DNA from: Levilinea sp.
GTDB lineage: Bacteria > Chloroflexota > Anaerolineae > Anaerolineales > Anaerolineaceae
Assembly (NCBI GenBank): GCA_029975215.1
Contig: JARKPO010000035.1
Coordinates: forward strand, 186,001 to 250,000
Length of the DNA: 64,000 bases
Reading direction: 5' to 3'
In this document: positions 1-8,342 of the stretch, one piece after another
Layout of the letters: every line of letters begins with the position of its first letter
Numbering within the stretch: the first letter of the stretch is position 1
The notes under the pieces: generated by a model
Seen by the model: only the letters and a program-made list of their open reading frames with translations
Database searches by the model: none
Told to the model about the DNA's origin: nothing
Program-made: the position numbers and the translations under genes

Positions 1-676
1 AGAAGGCACACAAGCCTTCCATCAGCAGGCTGCGCCAGGTCACCTCACCTTGCGCCTCCAGCGCGCCCACATGCAGGCTCAACGCAGTCGCCACTCCCAA
101 CAGCAAACCATTGAGGATCCCCAAAATGGTATCCATTGGCGAACCGAGCGCACCGTAAGCCGCCCAAACCAGCCCCACCAGAGCTGCGCCGAAGACCGCC
201 CAACCCCAACCGGAATCCAGTTTGGCCCACCCCGCCTGTTCGAGCTGACGAAAGTGCCGCCGGCCCCACAAGAAGACGCCGAGATCAAAAATGAAAACAA
301 TCAAGGCCTGCACCAGGCTGGCTCCCACCCAGTTGGTCACCGCGAACAAACGCAGCACCGACAGCACCATGATCAAGCCCGCAGCCAAAGCCCAGGTACG
401 AAACACCCCCTTCAGAATGGGCAGCCGCACAAAACCAGCTGCAATCGCCAGCGGCACAAACAGCCCAAACCCCAGGGCTGCCCCCGGAATCCAGCGCCAA
501 TCCGCCAGCATCGAACCTTCCAGCACGGCCTGCTCCAAAATCCAGGTGCCGCCCAAAATCAGGCTGATGTTGGTCACCACCCACACCGCCCCCAAGATCA
601 GCAGTGCCCACGGACCGCAGCCCGCCAATATCGCTGATGGTTGTTTTTTATCCGTCCTGTCTGCCATGTTCGCCAT
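1..676 (-). CDS. Polytopic membrane protein of unknown function, truncated by the window edge
   Basis: A reading frame runs from an ATG at 676 off the left edge, giving about 225 residues without a stop. It begins MANMADRTDKK and then shows roughly six hydrophobic stretches (about residues 16-42, 63-84, 91-115, 116-138, 153-175, 183-205) separated by short polar loops. It is therefore an integral membrane protein. An AAAGGA ribosome site lies about six bases before the ATG; a second in-frame ATG at 667 has a poorer site. I see no catalytic motif and cannot name a family. The C-terminal part is missing and may carry the informative domain. Shorter frames on both strands here are shadows. Confidence 0.7.
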   Translation of the reverse strand, partial: MANMADRTDKKQPSAILAGCGPWALLILGAVWVVTNISLILGGTWILEQAVLEGSMLADWRWIPGAALGFGLFVPLAIAAGFVRLPILKGVFRTWALAAGLIMVLSVLRLFAVTNWVGASLVQALIVFIFDLGVFLWGRRHFRQLEQAGWAKLDSGWGWAVFGAALVGLVWAAYGALGSPMDTILGILNGLLLGVATALSLHVGALEAQGEVTWRSLLMEGLCAF

Positions 677-694
677 TTTGATCCTTTCCACTTT

Positions 695-749
695 CAAAAA
701 AAGACGCCGGGCTTCTACGGCCTTCGTGCTCGTCTTAAGAAGCCCAGCG
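695..749 (-). terminator. Rho-independent terminator after the M29 peptidase gene
   Basis: A 12-bp inverted repeat (705-716 with 738-749, one G-U pair) encloses a 21-base loop. On the minus strand it is followed directly by TCTTTTTTT. It lies 44 bases beyond the stop of the peptidase gene and just before the start of the membrane protein gene, so it should end the methyltransferase-peptidase transcript. Confidence 0.75.
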
Positions 750-792
750 ATCGTTTAAACCTCACATTTGGGTATAAAAAGTCATGCGGCCC

Positions 793-1902
793 CTAGAAAT
801 CAATCACAAACTTGCCGTTTTGATACAGCAGTTCATCATCCACCCAAATTTCACCGCCGTCGCGCAAATCGCAGATCATATCCCAATGAACAGAAGACTC
901 GTTCACACTGCCCGTTTCCGGATAGCCCGCACCCAGCGCCATATGGAAGCTGCCCCCGATTTTTTCATCGAACAGGATTTCGCCGGTGAATTTTTGGATG
1001 CCGTCGTTGGTGCCAATGGCAAATTCGCCCACATAGCGCGAGCCGTGATCGGTCTCCAGGGTTTGCAGCAGGAATGCTTCGTTCTTCTCCGCGGTAGCCC
1101 GCACTACCTTGCCTTTTTCAAACCACAACCGCACCCCCGTCACCTCTCGCCCGCCGTAAATAGCCGGATACGAGAAGTACACATGCCCTTCCATGCTGTC
1201 TTCCACCGGGCCAGTAAAGACTTCGCCATCCGGAACGTTTTCCTTGCAGCAGCAATTGATGAAGGTGCGCCCCTCAATGCTCAGCCGTAAGTCGGTCTCT
1301 TTGCCCTTCACATGTACGCGCTTCTTGCCCTTCAGCCATTCCACAATCTTATCCTGGCGGGCCGCAACCTGAGTCCAGTAGCCGATCGGGTCATTCATAT
1401 CCGGCATACAGGCGTTGAAGACGAAATCCTCATATTCCTCCAGGCTCATCTCCGCTTCTTGGGCGTTGGCTTCAGTCGGGAACAACGTCAGCGACCAGCG
1501 CAGTTCACCCTTAGCCGCCCGTTCCATGTAAATTTTCATAATTTCGCTGCCCGCCTGGCTGTACTTCACCATCTTGGCAGGGTCCACGTTCGACAGGGCT
1601 TTCGTGTTGCGGTCGCAGATCACATTGAACATCACATCATAGGTGGAGATCACTTCTTTCATCACCGGGTGGATGTAAGTCAGCTGTTCATCCGAAGCGT
1701 GCTGGTAAAACAACAAATCGGCCCCCGGAATGCTGGGCATCAGCAGTGGAAAAGCCCCCGCCTGCAGGGACTTCACGTACAGCGCCTTCAGCAAAGGCTC
1801 CGCATCCGCGCTGCCGCGAATCACCACCTTATCCCCTGGCTTCATTTTCACAGAATAATGGACCATCAGGTCAGCCAATTTTTCAATTCGTTCGTCACGC
1901 AT
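793..1902 (-). CDS. M29 family metal-dependent aminopeptidase (AmpS/PepS-like)
   Basis: The 369-residue product matches the thermophilic M29 aminopeptidases, cytoplasmic enzymes that remove N-terminal residues from peptides using two metal ions. The C-terminal half carries the expected ligand motifs in order: GEVFTGPVEDS (Glu227), GEFAIGTN (Glu293), GSFHMALG (His320) and SVHWDMICDL (His339, Asp341). The length is normal for the family. I chose the ATG at 1902 because AAGGAG sits five bases upstream; the frame is open further, but that extension lacks a ribosome site and is not peptidase-like. The methyltransferase gene lies 79 bases upstream on the same strand and is probably co-transcribed. 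Substrate preference cannot be read from the sequence. Confidence 0.9.
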   Translation of the reverse strand: MRDERIEKLADLMVHYSVKMKPGDKVVIRGSADAEPLLKALYVKSLQAGAFPLLMPSIPGADLLFYQHASDEQLTYIHPVMKEVISTYDVMFNVICDRNTKALSNVDPAKMVKYSQAGSEIMKIYMERAAKGELRWSLTLFPTEANAQEAEMSLEEYEDFVFNACMPDMNDPIGYWTQVAARQDKIVEWLKGKKRVHVKGKETDLRLSIEGRTFINCCCKENVPDGEVFTGPVEDSMEGHVYFSYPAIYGGREVTGVRLWFEKGKVVRATAEKNEAFLLQTLETDHGSRYVGEFAIGTNDGIQKFTGEILFDEKIGGSFHMALGAGYPETGSVNESSVHWDMICDLRDGGEIWVDDELLYQNGKFVIDF

Positions 1903-1981
1903 ATCGTCTCCTTGACCTGCTGAATTAACGGGATAACCGTATTGTACAACGGTTTCTGCGCCCTGCGGGAAGATTTCCTGT

Positions 1982-2644
1982 CTAACGCATAGCGTCGCCG
2001 GGCAGAGGCTTTTGCGCCAGAACCACCCAATGAGAACTGCGGCCAATGCCCGCGTGCATTTCCTCCTCTAACACCATCCGGCGCACAATGAAATGGCGTT
2101 CCATCTCCGCCGCCAGCTCTGCGCCGCCGAAGAAATGGTGCGGCACGCCCGCGTCCTCGCCCCGCTCCGACACATACGTCCCCGGCTCCAGGCGCGTCCC
2201 TTCGCCAAAGCGCTCGCCCCGCCGCGAGGCCACGATGATGAACACACACCCGCCCGGCCGCAGCACCCGTTCCATCTCATCCAGGGTGCGGCGGATCTTA
2301 TCCATCGAATTGTGATGGATCACATAGGTACTGATCAAGGCATCAAAAGTGTGTTTGGGGTAGGGCAGCGCCGTCATCTCCACCTGGATCAAACGCGCCG
2401 GGCGCTTCTCGCGCAGCAGCCAGTCGCGGGCCACCACCAGGCCGTTTCGAGCGATATCGCAGCCGGTCACATCCAGCCCCTGGGATTCCAGGTAAACCAT
2501 ATGCCGCCCCGCGCCGCATCCCAAATCCAAAACATGCATACGCGGCTGCGCCCGCACCCATTCGCGCGTCAGCTCCACCAGGCCATCGTGCGGGTCTCGC
2601 CAATGGAATCTTTCATCTTTAAACAATTCGTTCCAGTTGGGCAT
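1982..2644 (-). CDS. Class I SAM-dependent methyltransferase
   Basis: The 220-residue protein has the class I methyltransferase fold signature: motif I VLDLGCGAGRH near residue 37, the acidic D of VTGCDIARNG that would bind the ribose of SAM, and the post-motif region VLRPGGCVFIIVAS. It resembles the Methyltransf_11 group, which acts on small molecules, lipids or quinones; the substrate is unknown. The start at 2644 is set by GGAGGA about four bases upstream, although the frame is open for another 30 codons. It is read away from the hydrolase gene at 2844 and leads the two-gene unit ending with the M29 peptidase. Confidence 0.85.
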   Translation of the reverse strand: MPNWNELFKDERFHWRDPHDGLVELTREWVRAQPRMHVLDLGCGAGRHMVYLESQGLDVTGCDIARNGLVVARDWLLREKRPARLIQVEMTALPYPKHTFDALISTYVIHHNSMDKIRRTLDEMERVLRPGGCVFIIVASRRGERFGEGTRLEPGTYVSERGEDAGVPHHFFGGAELAAEMERHFIVRRMVLEEEMHAGIGRSSHWVVLAQKPLPGDAMR

Positions 2645-2770
2645 CTTTCCTCCACGCATTCCAAAAAGACAGGAAGAATGTACATAGGGGTTCATGAGAA
2701 GGAAACTTGCCGAAAGCGGCAATGCGATATACACTATTATTGCTTAAACTTCGCGTTTTGGGGCATATCA

Positions 2771-2830
2771 ATGGCTAAAAAAGGAATCTTGACCCAAAAA
2801 GCCCGCCTTTCCCGCACGTATCCTCATTAA
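2771..2830 (+). other. Possible 19-codon upstream ORF before the hydrolase gene
   Basis: ATG at 2771 (preceded by GGGG at seven bases) opens a short frame reading MAKKGILTQKARLSRTYPH and ending at TAA 2828-2830. The stop codon forms the first bases of TAAGGAG, the ribosome site of the hydrolase at 2844, which would allow translational coupling. The peptide is basic and unlike any family I know. It could equally be chance in a 200-base intergenic region. Confidence 0.25.
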
Positions 2831-2843
2831 GGAGCATACAATC

Positions 2844-3680
2844 ATGATCGAACGTGAAAGTTCATGGCAGTCGGATGACGGCATCCCCTTTTTCACCCTC
2901 ACCTGGGAACCAGAAACCGCACCTCGTGCCGTCATTGTCCTGGTGCATGGTCTGGGCGAACATTGCAGCCGTTACCGCCACCTGGCCGATTTTCTGACTC
3001 AGGCCGGTTATGCAATTCTCACCTTTGACCACCGCGGCCACGGCAAAAGCGGCGGGCCGCGCGGCCACGCCCCCTCTTACGACCGCATGGCCGCCGACAT
3101 CGACCATTTCGTGCAGGAAGCGCGCAAACGTTACCCCAGCCTGCCCGTTTTCGTCTACGGTCACAGTCTGGGCGGTGCGCTGACCCTCTACTACCTCTTC
3201 AGCCGCAAACCCGCCCTGCAAGGCGCTGTGGTCACCAGCCCCGGTCTGGCCACCGGGCAGCCCATTTCCGGCGGCAAGCTCTTCCTCGCGCGCACTCTCA
3301 GCCGCCTGCTGCCCACGGTCACCATGCCCAACGGGCTTGACCGTGAGAATCTCTCCCACGACCGCGCCGTCATCGAAGCCTACAATCAGGACCCGCTCAA
3401 CCACGGCCTCATCTCCACCCGCTTGGGCAACGAACTGATCAGCAAAGGCGCCTGGATGCAAACCCAAACCAGCCTCCACCTGCCTGTTCTGCTAATGCAA
3501 GGCAGCGAAGACCACCTGGTCAGCCCCGCCGCCACCCGCCTTCTGGCGCAGAACCTGAAAGACCAGGTCACCTATGTGGAATGGCCCGGCCTGTATCACG
3601 AACTGCACAACGAGCCGCAAAAACAAGAGGTTTTCGATACCATTCTCAACTGGCTGAACACCCACCTCCCCAATGCCTAA
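2844..3680 (+). CDS. Alpha/beta hydrolase, lysophospholipase / monoacylglycerol lipase family
   Basis: The 278-residue product has the hydrolase_4 (PldB/monoglyceride lipase) layout. It has the oxyanion-hole motif VLVHGLGEH at residues 33-40, the DHRGHGKSGG strand-loop at 62-71, the nucleophile elbow GHSLGG with Ser108, the acid Asp223 in GSEDHLV, and the base His252 in YHELHNE. This predicts a soluble esterase releasing fatty acids from lysophospholipids or monoacylglycerols. There is no signal peptide. AAGGAG lies nine bases before the ATG. The gene is alone on its transcript, divergent from the methyltransferase gene and followed 82 bases later by the glyA-gcvT fusion on the same strand. 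Confidence 0.9.
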   Translation: MIERESSWQSDDGIPFFTLTWEPETAPRAVIVLVHGLGEHCSRYRHLADFLTQAGYAILTFDHRGHGKSGGPRGHAPSYDRMAADIDHFVQEARKRYPSLPVFVYGHSLGGALTLYYLFSRKPALQGAVVTSPGLATGQPISGGKLFLARTLSRLLPTVTMPNGLDRENLSHDRAVIEAYNQDPLNHGLISTRLGNELISKGAWMQTQTSLHLPVLLMQGSEDHLVSPAATRLLAQNLKDQVTYVEWPGLYHELHNEPQKQEVFDTILNWLNTHLPNA

Positions 3681-3762
3681 GCCGGTGAGCATTCGCAATT
3701 TTTCGCCGTACACAGTAAAATAAGAGTGTGTATATTTTCCGATTCGACAAAGGAGAATGTCA

Positions 3763-6700
3763 ATGACCGATTATCTGTTCCGTGGTGCATTGGCCGACGT
3801 AGATCCAGAGGTTCACGAACTGATCCAACTGGAATCCGAACGCCAATACCGTAAGCTGATCCTGATCCCCAGCGAAAGCACCGCCCCAATGGCCGTGCGC
3901 GAAGCGCTGGGGTCAGCTTTTCAAAACCTGTATGCCGAAGGCTACCCAGATGAGGAAACCCGCTGGATGACCGAAGGCGAGATTTTGGATTATCCCGCCC
4001 GTCTCTCCAATTTCCGCCGCAACGCTGACCCGCGCTACTATAAAGGTGTTGAATACGCCGACGCCATCGAGTCCCTCGCCCGCCGCCGCTGCGCCGAAGC
4101 CTTTGCCACCGATAAGTTCTCCGCTGATCAAATTTACGTCAACGTGCAGGCTCTCTCCGGCGCGCCGGCCAACAACGCCGTCTATCACGCCCTGGTCAAC
4201 GTTGGCGATACCGTCATGGGCATGAATTTGCTCCACGGCGGCCATCTGACCCACGGTTCATCGGTCAACCGCACGGGCAAGCTCTACAACATCGTTCACT
4301 ACAACGTGGACCCCGTCACCGAACAGATTGATTACGACGCCGTCGCCGCCCTGGCCTTGCAGCACAAACCCAAAATGATCATCGCCGGGTACTCCTCATA
4401 CCCCTGGGTTCCCGATTGGGCCCGCTTCCGCGCCATCGCCGATTCGGTTGGCGCCTACCTGCTGGCGGATGTCTCCCACATCGCCGGTCTCATCGCCGCC
4501 AAGACCATCCCCAGCCCGGTTGGCTTCGCTCACGTCATCACCTTCACCACCCACAAGACCCTCTACGGCCCGCGCGGCGCCTGCATCCTCACCACCGATC
4601 TTTCCCTGGCGCGCAAATTTGACCGCGCCGTTTTCCCCGGCGAACAGGGCGGCCCTCATATTCACGCCATTGCTGGTTTGGCCACCACCTTCAAATTTGC
4701 CCAATCGCCCGAATTTAAGCAAGCCCAGGATCAGACGGTAAAGAACTGTGCCGCCCTGGTCAATCGCCTGCGCGAACGCGGCCTGCGCATTCCCTTTAAC
4801 GGCAGCAACACTCACCTGGCCAACATTGACTGCAAAACCATCGTCGGCCCCGACGGCACCGCCCTCACTGGTGACCAGGCCGCCCGCATTTTGGACGTAG
4901 CCGGCATCGTCCTCAACCGCAACACCATCCCCGGCGATAAGACCGCCCTCAACGCGTCTGGCATCCGCTTTGGCACCCCCTGGATGACCCAGCGCGGCCT
5001 TAAGGAAGCCGATATGGTCGCAGTCGCCGATGCGATGGCTGACCTGCTGCTCGGCTGCGTGCCCTACACCTACGAGAGCCGCAAAGGCCCCGCCGTGCGC
5101 GCCAAAGTGGATTTTGCCCTGCTCGAAGATGTCAAAGCCCGCGTCCGCGCCCTGGCCGAGAAAGCCGGCATTGATTTCGAACCCACTCGCCACGGTTACC
5201 CGCACTTCTATTATCTGGATGATGCTCCCGAATGCAAAGACAGCGCCGTCGCCTATGAAATTTACGGCAGCGGCGTACGCCACTTTGTCACCTTTGCCTT
5301 CGCCAGCGACGCGGAAAGCCTGAAACCCGGCGAAAGCCAGAAATCCCGCCTGGTCACCCCTCTGGGCGCGGTGGACGGCGTGCTCACCTGTGCAGCCCCC
5401 GACCGCTTCCGGTTCAGTGCGCCGCAGGCCAAAGCTAACCTGGCTGCCACCTGGCTGCGCTCCCTGTCCGACGGCTATGTGCGCTTTGACGAAGACCCCA
5501 GCCGCCGTATCCACGGCCCCATCGTGGTGTTGGAAGCTGGCAAAGGCCTCACCGAAGCCCCTGGCGACCCCGTCTGCGCCGATAAGCCCTATTACATCGG
5601 GATTGAGGGCGGCTCTGGCCCCGCCAAACCCGCCTTTGTGTGGGAAGAGAAAGAAGCACCCCTGCGCCGCACCTCCCTGTATGAGACTCACCGCGCTTTG
5701 GGAGCTAAGATCATCCCCTTTGCTGGCTGGGAAATGCCGGTGTGGTACACCTCTGTGGTTGAAGAACACCTCGCCACCCGCCAGGCAGCTGGTTTGTTCG
5801 ATGTCTCGCACATGGGTGTATACCAGTGTGAAGGACCCGATGCGGCCCTCTTCCTCGATTCCGTCTGCGCCAACGACATCAGCCTCCTGGAGGTTGGTGA
5901 ATCCTGCTACACGCATTTCCTCGATCCAGACGCCAACGTCATTGACGATACCCTCGTCTACCGCCGCAGTCAGGATAAATATCTGGTGGTGGTCAACGCC
6001 TCCAATGACGACAAGGACTGGGCCTGGTTCAACGCCGTCCTCAACGGAACGGTCAAAGTGGACAACCAACGCCCCTGGGCGCGTGCCTTTGGCAAGAACG
6101 TCATCCTGCGCAACCTGCGTGATCCCAAAGAAGGCGCCGATATGCGCGTGGATATCGCCCTGCAAGGCCCCAAATCCCGCGATATCCTCCTTGCCCTGGG
6201 CTGTGATGCTGACACCCGCAAGCGCGTCATGGCGCTCAAGCGCACCGAGCTGTGCGACGCCGTCATCGGCGGGTTCGACCTGGTCGTTTCCCGCACCGGC
6301 TATACCGGCGAAAAGATGGCCTTTGAGCTCTTTGTCCACCCCGATAAAGCTCCCGCGTTTTGGGATGCTTTGATGAAGGCGGGCGAACCCATGGGCCTCA
6401 AACCCTGCGGCCTGGGCGCGCGCGACTCGCTGCGCACCGAAGCGGGTCTGCCGCTCTACGGCCACGAAATGGGCGGCGAGAAGAACCTCAGCGTCAGCGA
6501 AGGCGGCTTTGGTTCCTATGTCAAGATCCAAAAGCCCTGGTTCATCGGGCGCGATGCCTTCATCGCCCACGAAAAGCAGCGCACAGGCGTGGTGGTGCGC
6601 TTCCGCTTCACCGAAAAGGGCGTGCGCATGGCTCACAACGGCGACCCCGTGGTAGACCGCAAAGGCCGCGTGATTGGCTACGTCACCAGCTGCGCCATTG

Positions 6701-6885
6701 ATATGGAAGGCTACCTCACCGGTCAAGCCTTCATTGAGCGCAAGTCCGCCGAAGAAAACACCCCTATCGGCATTTTCCAGAGCGCGCCTAAGACGGTGGG
6801 CAAAGCTCCTGCCGACCTTACCACGGGCGACCGCGTCGCCCTACCTACCCCCGCGGTGGTGGTCAGCCGCTTCCCCAAACTTTAG
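3763..6885 (+). CDS. glyA-gcvT: Fusion of serine hydroxymethyltransferase and glycine-cleavage T-protein
   Basis: One uninterrupted 1040-residue frame joins two folate enzymes. Residues 1 to about 435 are serine hydroxymethyltransferase, with the PLP lysine in FTTHKTLYGPRG (Lys265). Residues about 632-1040 are an aminomethyltransferase (GcvT), with the IDDTLVY segment near 727-733 that holds the catalytic aspartate and YLVVVNASNDDKDW following. Residues about 438-630 fit neither family as far as I can see. GcvT releases 5,10-methylene-THF from the aminomethyl-lipoyl H-protein, and SHMT uses methylene-THF plus glycine to make serine, so the fusion could channel methylene-THF. The start is the ATG at 3763: AGGAG at 3751-3755 is seven bases from it but only one base from the ATG at 3757. 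No P- or H-protein gene is in the window. Confidence 0.92.
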   Translation: MTDYLFRGALADVDPEVHELIQLESERQYRKLILIPSESTAPMAVREALGSAFQNLYAEGYPDEETRWMTEGEILDYPARLSNFRRNADPRYYKGVEYADAIESLARRRCAEAFATDKFSADQIYVNVQALSGAPANNAVYHALVNVGDTVMGMNLLHGGHLTHGSSVNRTGKLYNIVHYNVDPVTEQIDYDAVAALALQHKPKMIIAGYSSYPWVPDWARFRAIADSVGAYLLADVSHIAGLIAAKTIPSPVGFAHVITFTTHKTLYGPRGACILTTDLSLARKFDRAVFPGEQGGPHIHAIAGLATTFKFAQSPEFKQAQDQTVKNCAALVNRLRERGLRIPFNGSNTHLANIDCKTIVGPDGTALTGDQAARILDVAGIVLNRNTIPGDKTALNASGIRFGTPWMTQRGLKEADMVAVADAMADLLLGCVPYTYESRKGPAVRAKVDFALLEDVKARVRALAEKAGIDFEPTRHGYPHFYYLDDAPECKDSAVAYEIYGSGVRHFVTFAFASDAESLKPGESQKSRLVTPLGAVDGVLTCAAPDRFRFSAPQAKANLAATWLRSLSDGYVRFDEDPSRRIHGPIVVLEAGKGLTEAPGDPVCADKPYYIGIEGGSGPAKPAFVWEEKEAPLRRTSLYETHRALGAKIIPFAGWEMPVWYTSVVEEHLATRQAAGLFDVSHMGVYQCEGPDAALFLDSVCANDISLLEVGESCYTHFLDPDANVIDDTLVYRRSQDKYLVVVNASNDDKDWAWFNAVLNGTVKVDNQRPWARAFGKNVILRNLRDPKEGADMRVDIALQGPKSRDILLALGCDADTRKRVMALKRTELCDAVIGGFDLVVSRTGYTGEKMAFELFVHPDKAPAFWDALMKAGEPMGLKPCGLGARDSLRTEAGLPLYGHEMGGEKNLSVSEGGFGSYVKIQKPWFIGRDAFIAHEKQRTGVVVRFRFTEKGVRMAHNGDPVVDRKGRVIGYVTSCAIDMEGYLTGQAFIERKSAEENTPIGIFQSAPKTVGKAPADLTTGDRVALPTPAVVVSRFPKL

Positions 6886-6895
6886 CAGATCGTCC

Positions 6896-6945
6896 CCAGC
6901 GGGCGGTGTTGAAACCCACACACCGCCCGCTGGATTTCCTTTGCC
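6896..6945 (+). terminator. Rho-independent terminator after glyA-gcvT
   Basis: A perfect 14-bp GC-rich inverted repeat (6896-6909 with 6920-6933) has a 10-base loop and is followed by ATTTCCTTT. It begins 11 bases after the stop codon of the fusion gene, so the aminotransferase gene at 7040 probably has its own promoter or depends on read-through. Confidence 0.75.
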
Positions 6946-7039
6946 AAAGGGGTTTGGACGAACAAACGGTGAGAGCATCGGTCTAGGCAAGCCTGGGAAA
7001 TTTCCTGGGAATTTTCAAACCACAAAAGGAGAGAAACAC

Positions 7040-8263
7040 ATGCAAACACCCTGGGAGCATCGTTATGCTCAACGCACACAGCGGATGAAAAGCTCGGCTA
7101 TTCGTGAACTGCTAAAGCTGGCGGAACAGCCTGGCATCATCTCGTTTGGCGGAGGGATGCCCGCTCCTGATGTTTTTCCCGTAGAACAATTCAAAGAAGC
7201 CTGCATCAAGGTCTTAACCAACAATTCCGCAGGCGCATTGCAATACGGCTCCACCGAAGGTTACCTGCCCCTGCGCGAGATGATTGCCCGCCACACCAGC
7301 CGCTACGGCATCACCGTCAATGCGGACAACATCCTCATCACCAGCGGCTCGCAGCAAGCTCTGGATCTGCTTGGCAAGGTCTTTATCAACCGCGGCGACC
7401 GCATTTTGGTCGAATCCCCCACCTATCTGGGCGCATTGCAGGCCTGGAACGCCTATGGGGCGGAATATGTGTCGGTGTCTTTTGACGACAACGGTATGGT
7501 CCCCGAATCGTTGGAACATGCCCTGCGCTTTGGGCCCAAATTCATCTACGCTCTGCCAAACTTCCAAAACCCCACCGGCATCACCATGTCGCTCGAACGC
7601 CGCAGCCGCCTTGTGGAGCTGGCCGACCGCTACGGCGTGCCCATCATCGAAGACGACCCCTACGGGCAGCTCCGCTATGAAGGTGAGACCCTGCCCGCCG
7701 TGGAAGTCATCGACAGCCAGTTCCGCGGTGAACAGGGCTGTTATTCCGGCAACGTCATCTACCTCAGTACCTTCTCCAAGATCCTGGCTCCCGGCATCCG
7801 CCTGGCCTGGGTCATTGCCCCCTCTGAAGTCATCCGCAAGCTGGTGCAGGCCAAACAAGGTGCCGATCTCAACACCTCTACCTTCAATCAGATCGTGGCC
7901 TATGAGGTCGGGCACGGCGGCTTCCTGGACGAACACGCCAAGCTGATCCGCAAAGTCTACCGCGAGCGCCGCGACGTGATGCTCGAGTCCCTATCTGAGC
8001 ACATGCCCGAAGGCGTTCGCTGGACCACCCCCCAGGGCGGTTTGTTCCTGTGGGTCACCCTTCCAGAACAGTTGAACAGCAGCCAGGTTCTGGAAGAGGC
8101 GATTAAAGAAAAAGTTGCGTTTGTCCCCGGCTACTCTTTCTTCCCCAATGGCGGCGGAGAAAACACCATGCGGCTCAATTTCTCCTTCTCCAATCCCGAA
8201 ATGATCAACGAAGGCATTGGACGGCTGGGCCGCGTTGTTAAGAAATTCATGCGGGCTAAATAA
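7040..8263 (+). CDS. Class I/II PLP-dependent aminotransferase (LysN/2-aminoadipate aminotransferase-like)
   Basis: The 407-residue protein belongs to the fold type I aminotransferases near Thermus LysN and the aminotransferase half of MocR proteins. It has FGGGMPAPDVFP at 36-47, QYGSTEGYLPLR at 68-79, PNFQNPTG at 173-180, EDDPYGQLRYEG near 204 and the PLP lysine in STFSKILAPGIR (Lys247). No DNA-binding domain precedes it. Such enzymes act broadly on 2-aminoadipate, aromatic or branched amino acids, and the substrate cannot be fixed here. AAAGGAG eight bases upstream supports the ATG at 7040; the frame is open much further upstream but that part overlaps glyA-gcvT. Proximity to the fusion suggests amino-acid metabolism but is not proof of a shared pathway. 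Confidence 0.88.
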   Translation: MQTPWEHRYAQRTQRMKSSAIRELLKLAEQPGIISFGGGMPAPDVFPVEQFKEACIKVLTNNSAGALQYGSTEGYLPLREMIARHTSRYGITVNADNILITSGSQQALDLLGKVFINRGDRILVESPTYLGALQAWNAYGAEYVSVSFDDNGMVPESLEHALRFGPKFIYALPNFQNPTGITMSLERRSRLVELADRYGVPIIEDDPYGQLRYEGETLPAVEVIDSQFRGEQGCYSGNVIYLSTFSKILAPGIRLAWVIAPSEVIRKLVQAKQGADLNTSTFNQIVAYEVGHGGFLDEHAKLIRKVYRERRDVMLESLSEHMPEGVRWTTPQGGLFLWVTLPEQLNSSQVLEEAIKEKVAFVPGYSFFPNGGGENTMRLNFSFSNPEMINEGIGRLGRVVKKFMRAK

Positions 8264-8280
8264 AGCCAACCTTCCATCAA

Positions 8281-8330
8281 AAATCAGGCGCAGACCGGCA
8301 TTTTGTAGCCAGCTGCGCCTGATTTGTTTT
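8281..8330 (+). terminator. Bidirectional terminator between convergent genes
   Basis: A 13-bp perfect repeat (8281-8293 with 8313-8325) has a 19-base loop and is followed by GTTTTTATAAA on the plus strand and by a T-run (TTTTTG) on the minus strand. It lies between the aminotransferase and the convergent uridine kinase-like gene and can serve both. Confidence 0.75.
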
Positions 8331-8342
8331 TATAAATGCCGG

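Noticed and set aside
50-758. Two plus-strand frames at the left edge
   Set aside because: They run opposite a hydrophobic minus-strand protein with a good start and ribosome site and have random-looking composition.
2702-2722. Short hairpin TTGCCG-AAAG-CGGCAA between divergent genes
   Set aside because: Six-base stem without U-run; too short to call a terminator or operator.
3757-3762. First ATG of glyA-gcvT as start
   Set aside because: AGGAG is only one base away; the second ATG at 3763 has normal spacing.
4396-6726. 776-codon open frame on the minus strand
   Set aside because: It lies entirely opposite the GlyA-GcvT fusion, has no family motifs, and is an effect of GC-rich codon use; the plus-strand product has catalytic residues of two known enzymes.
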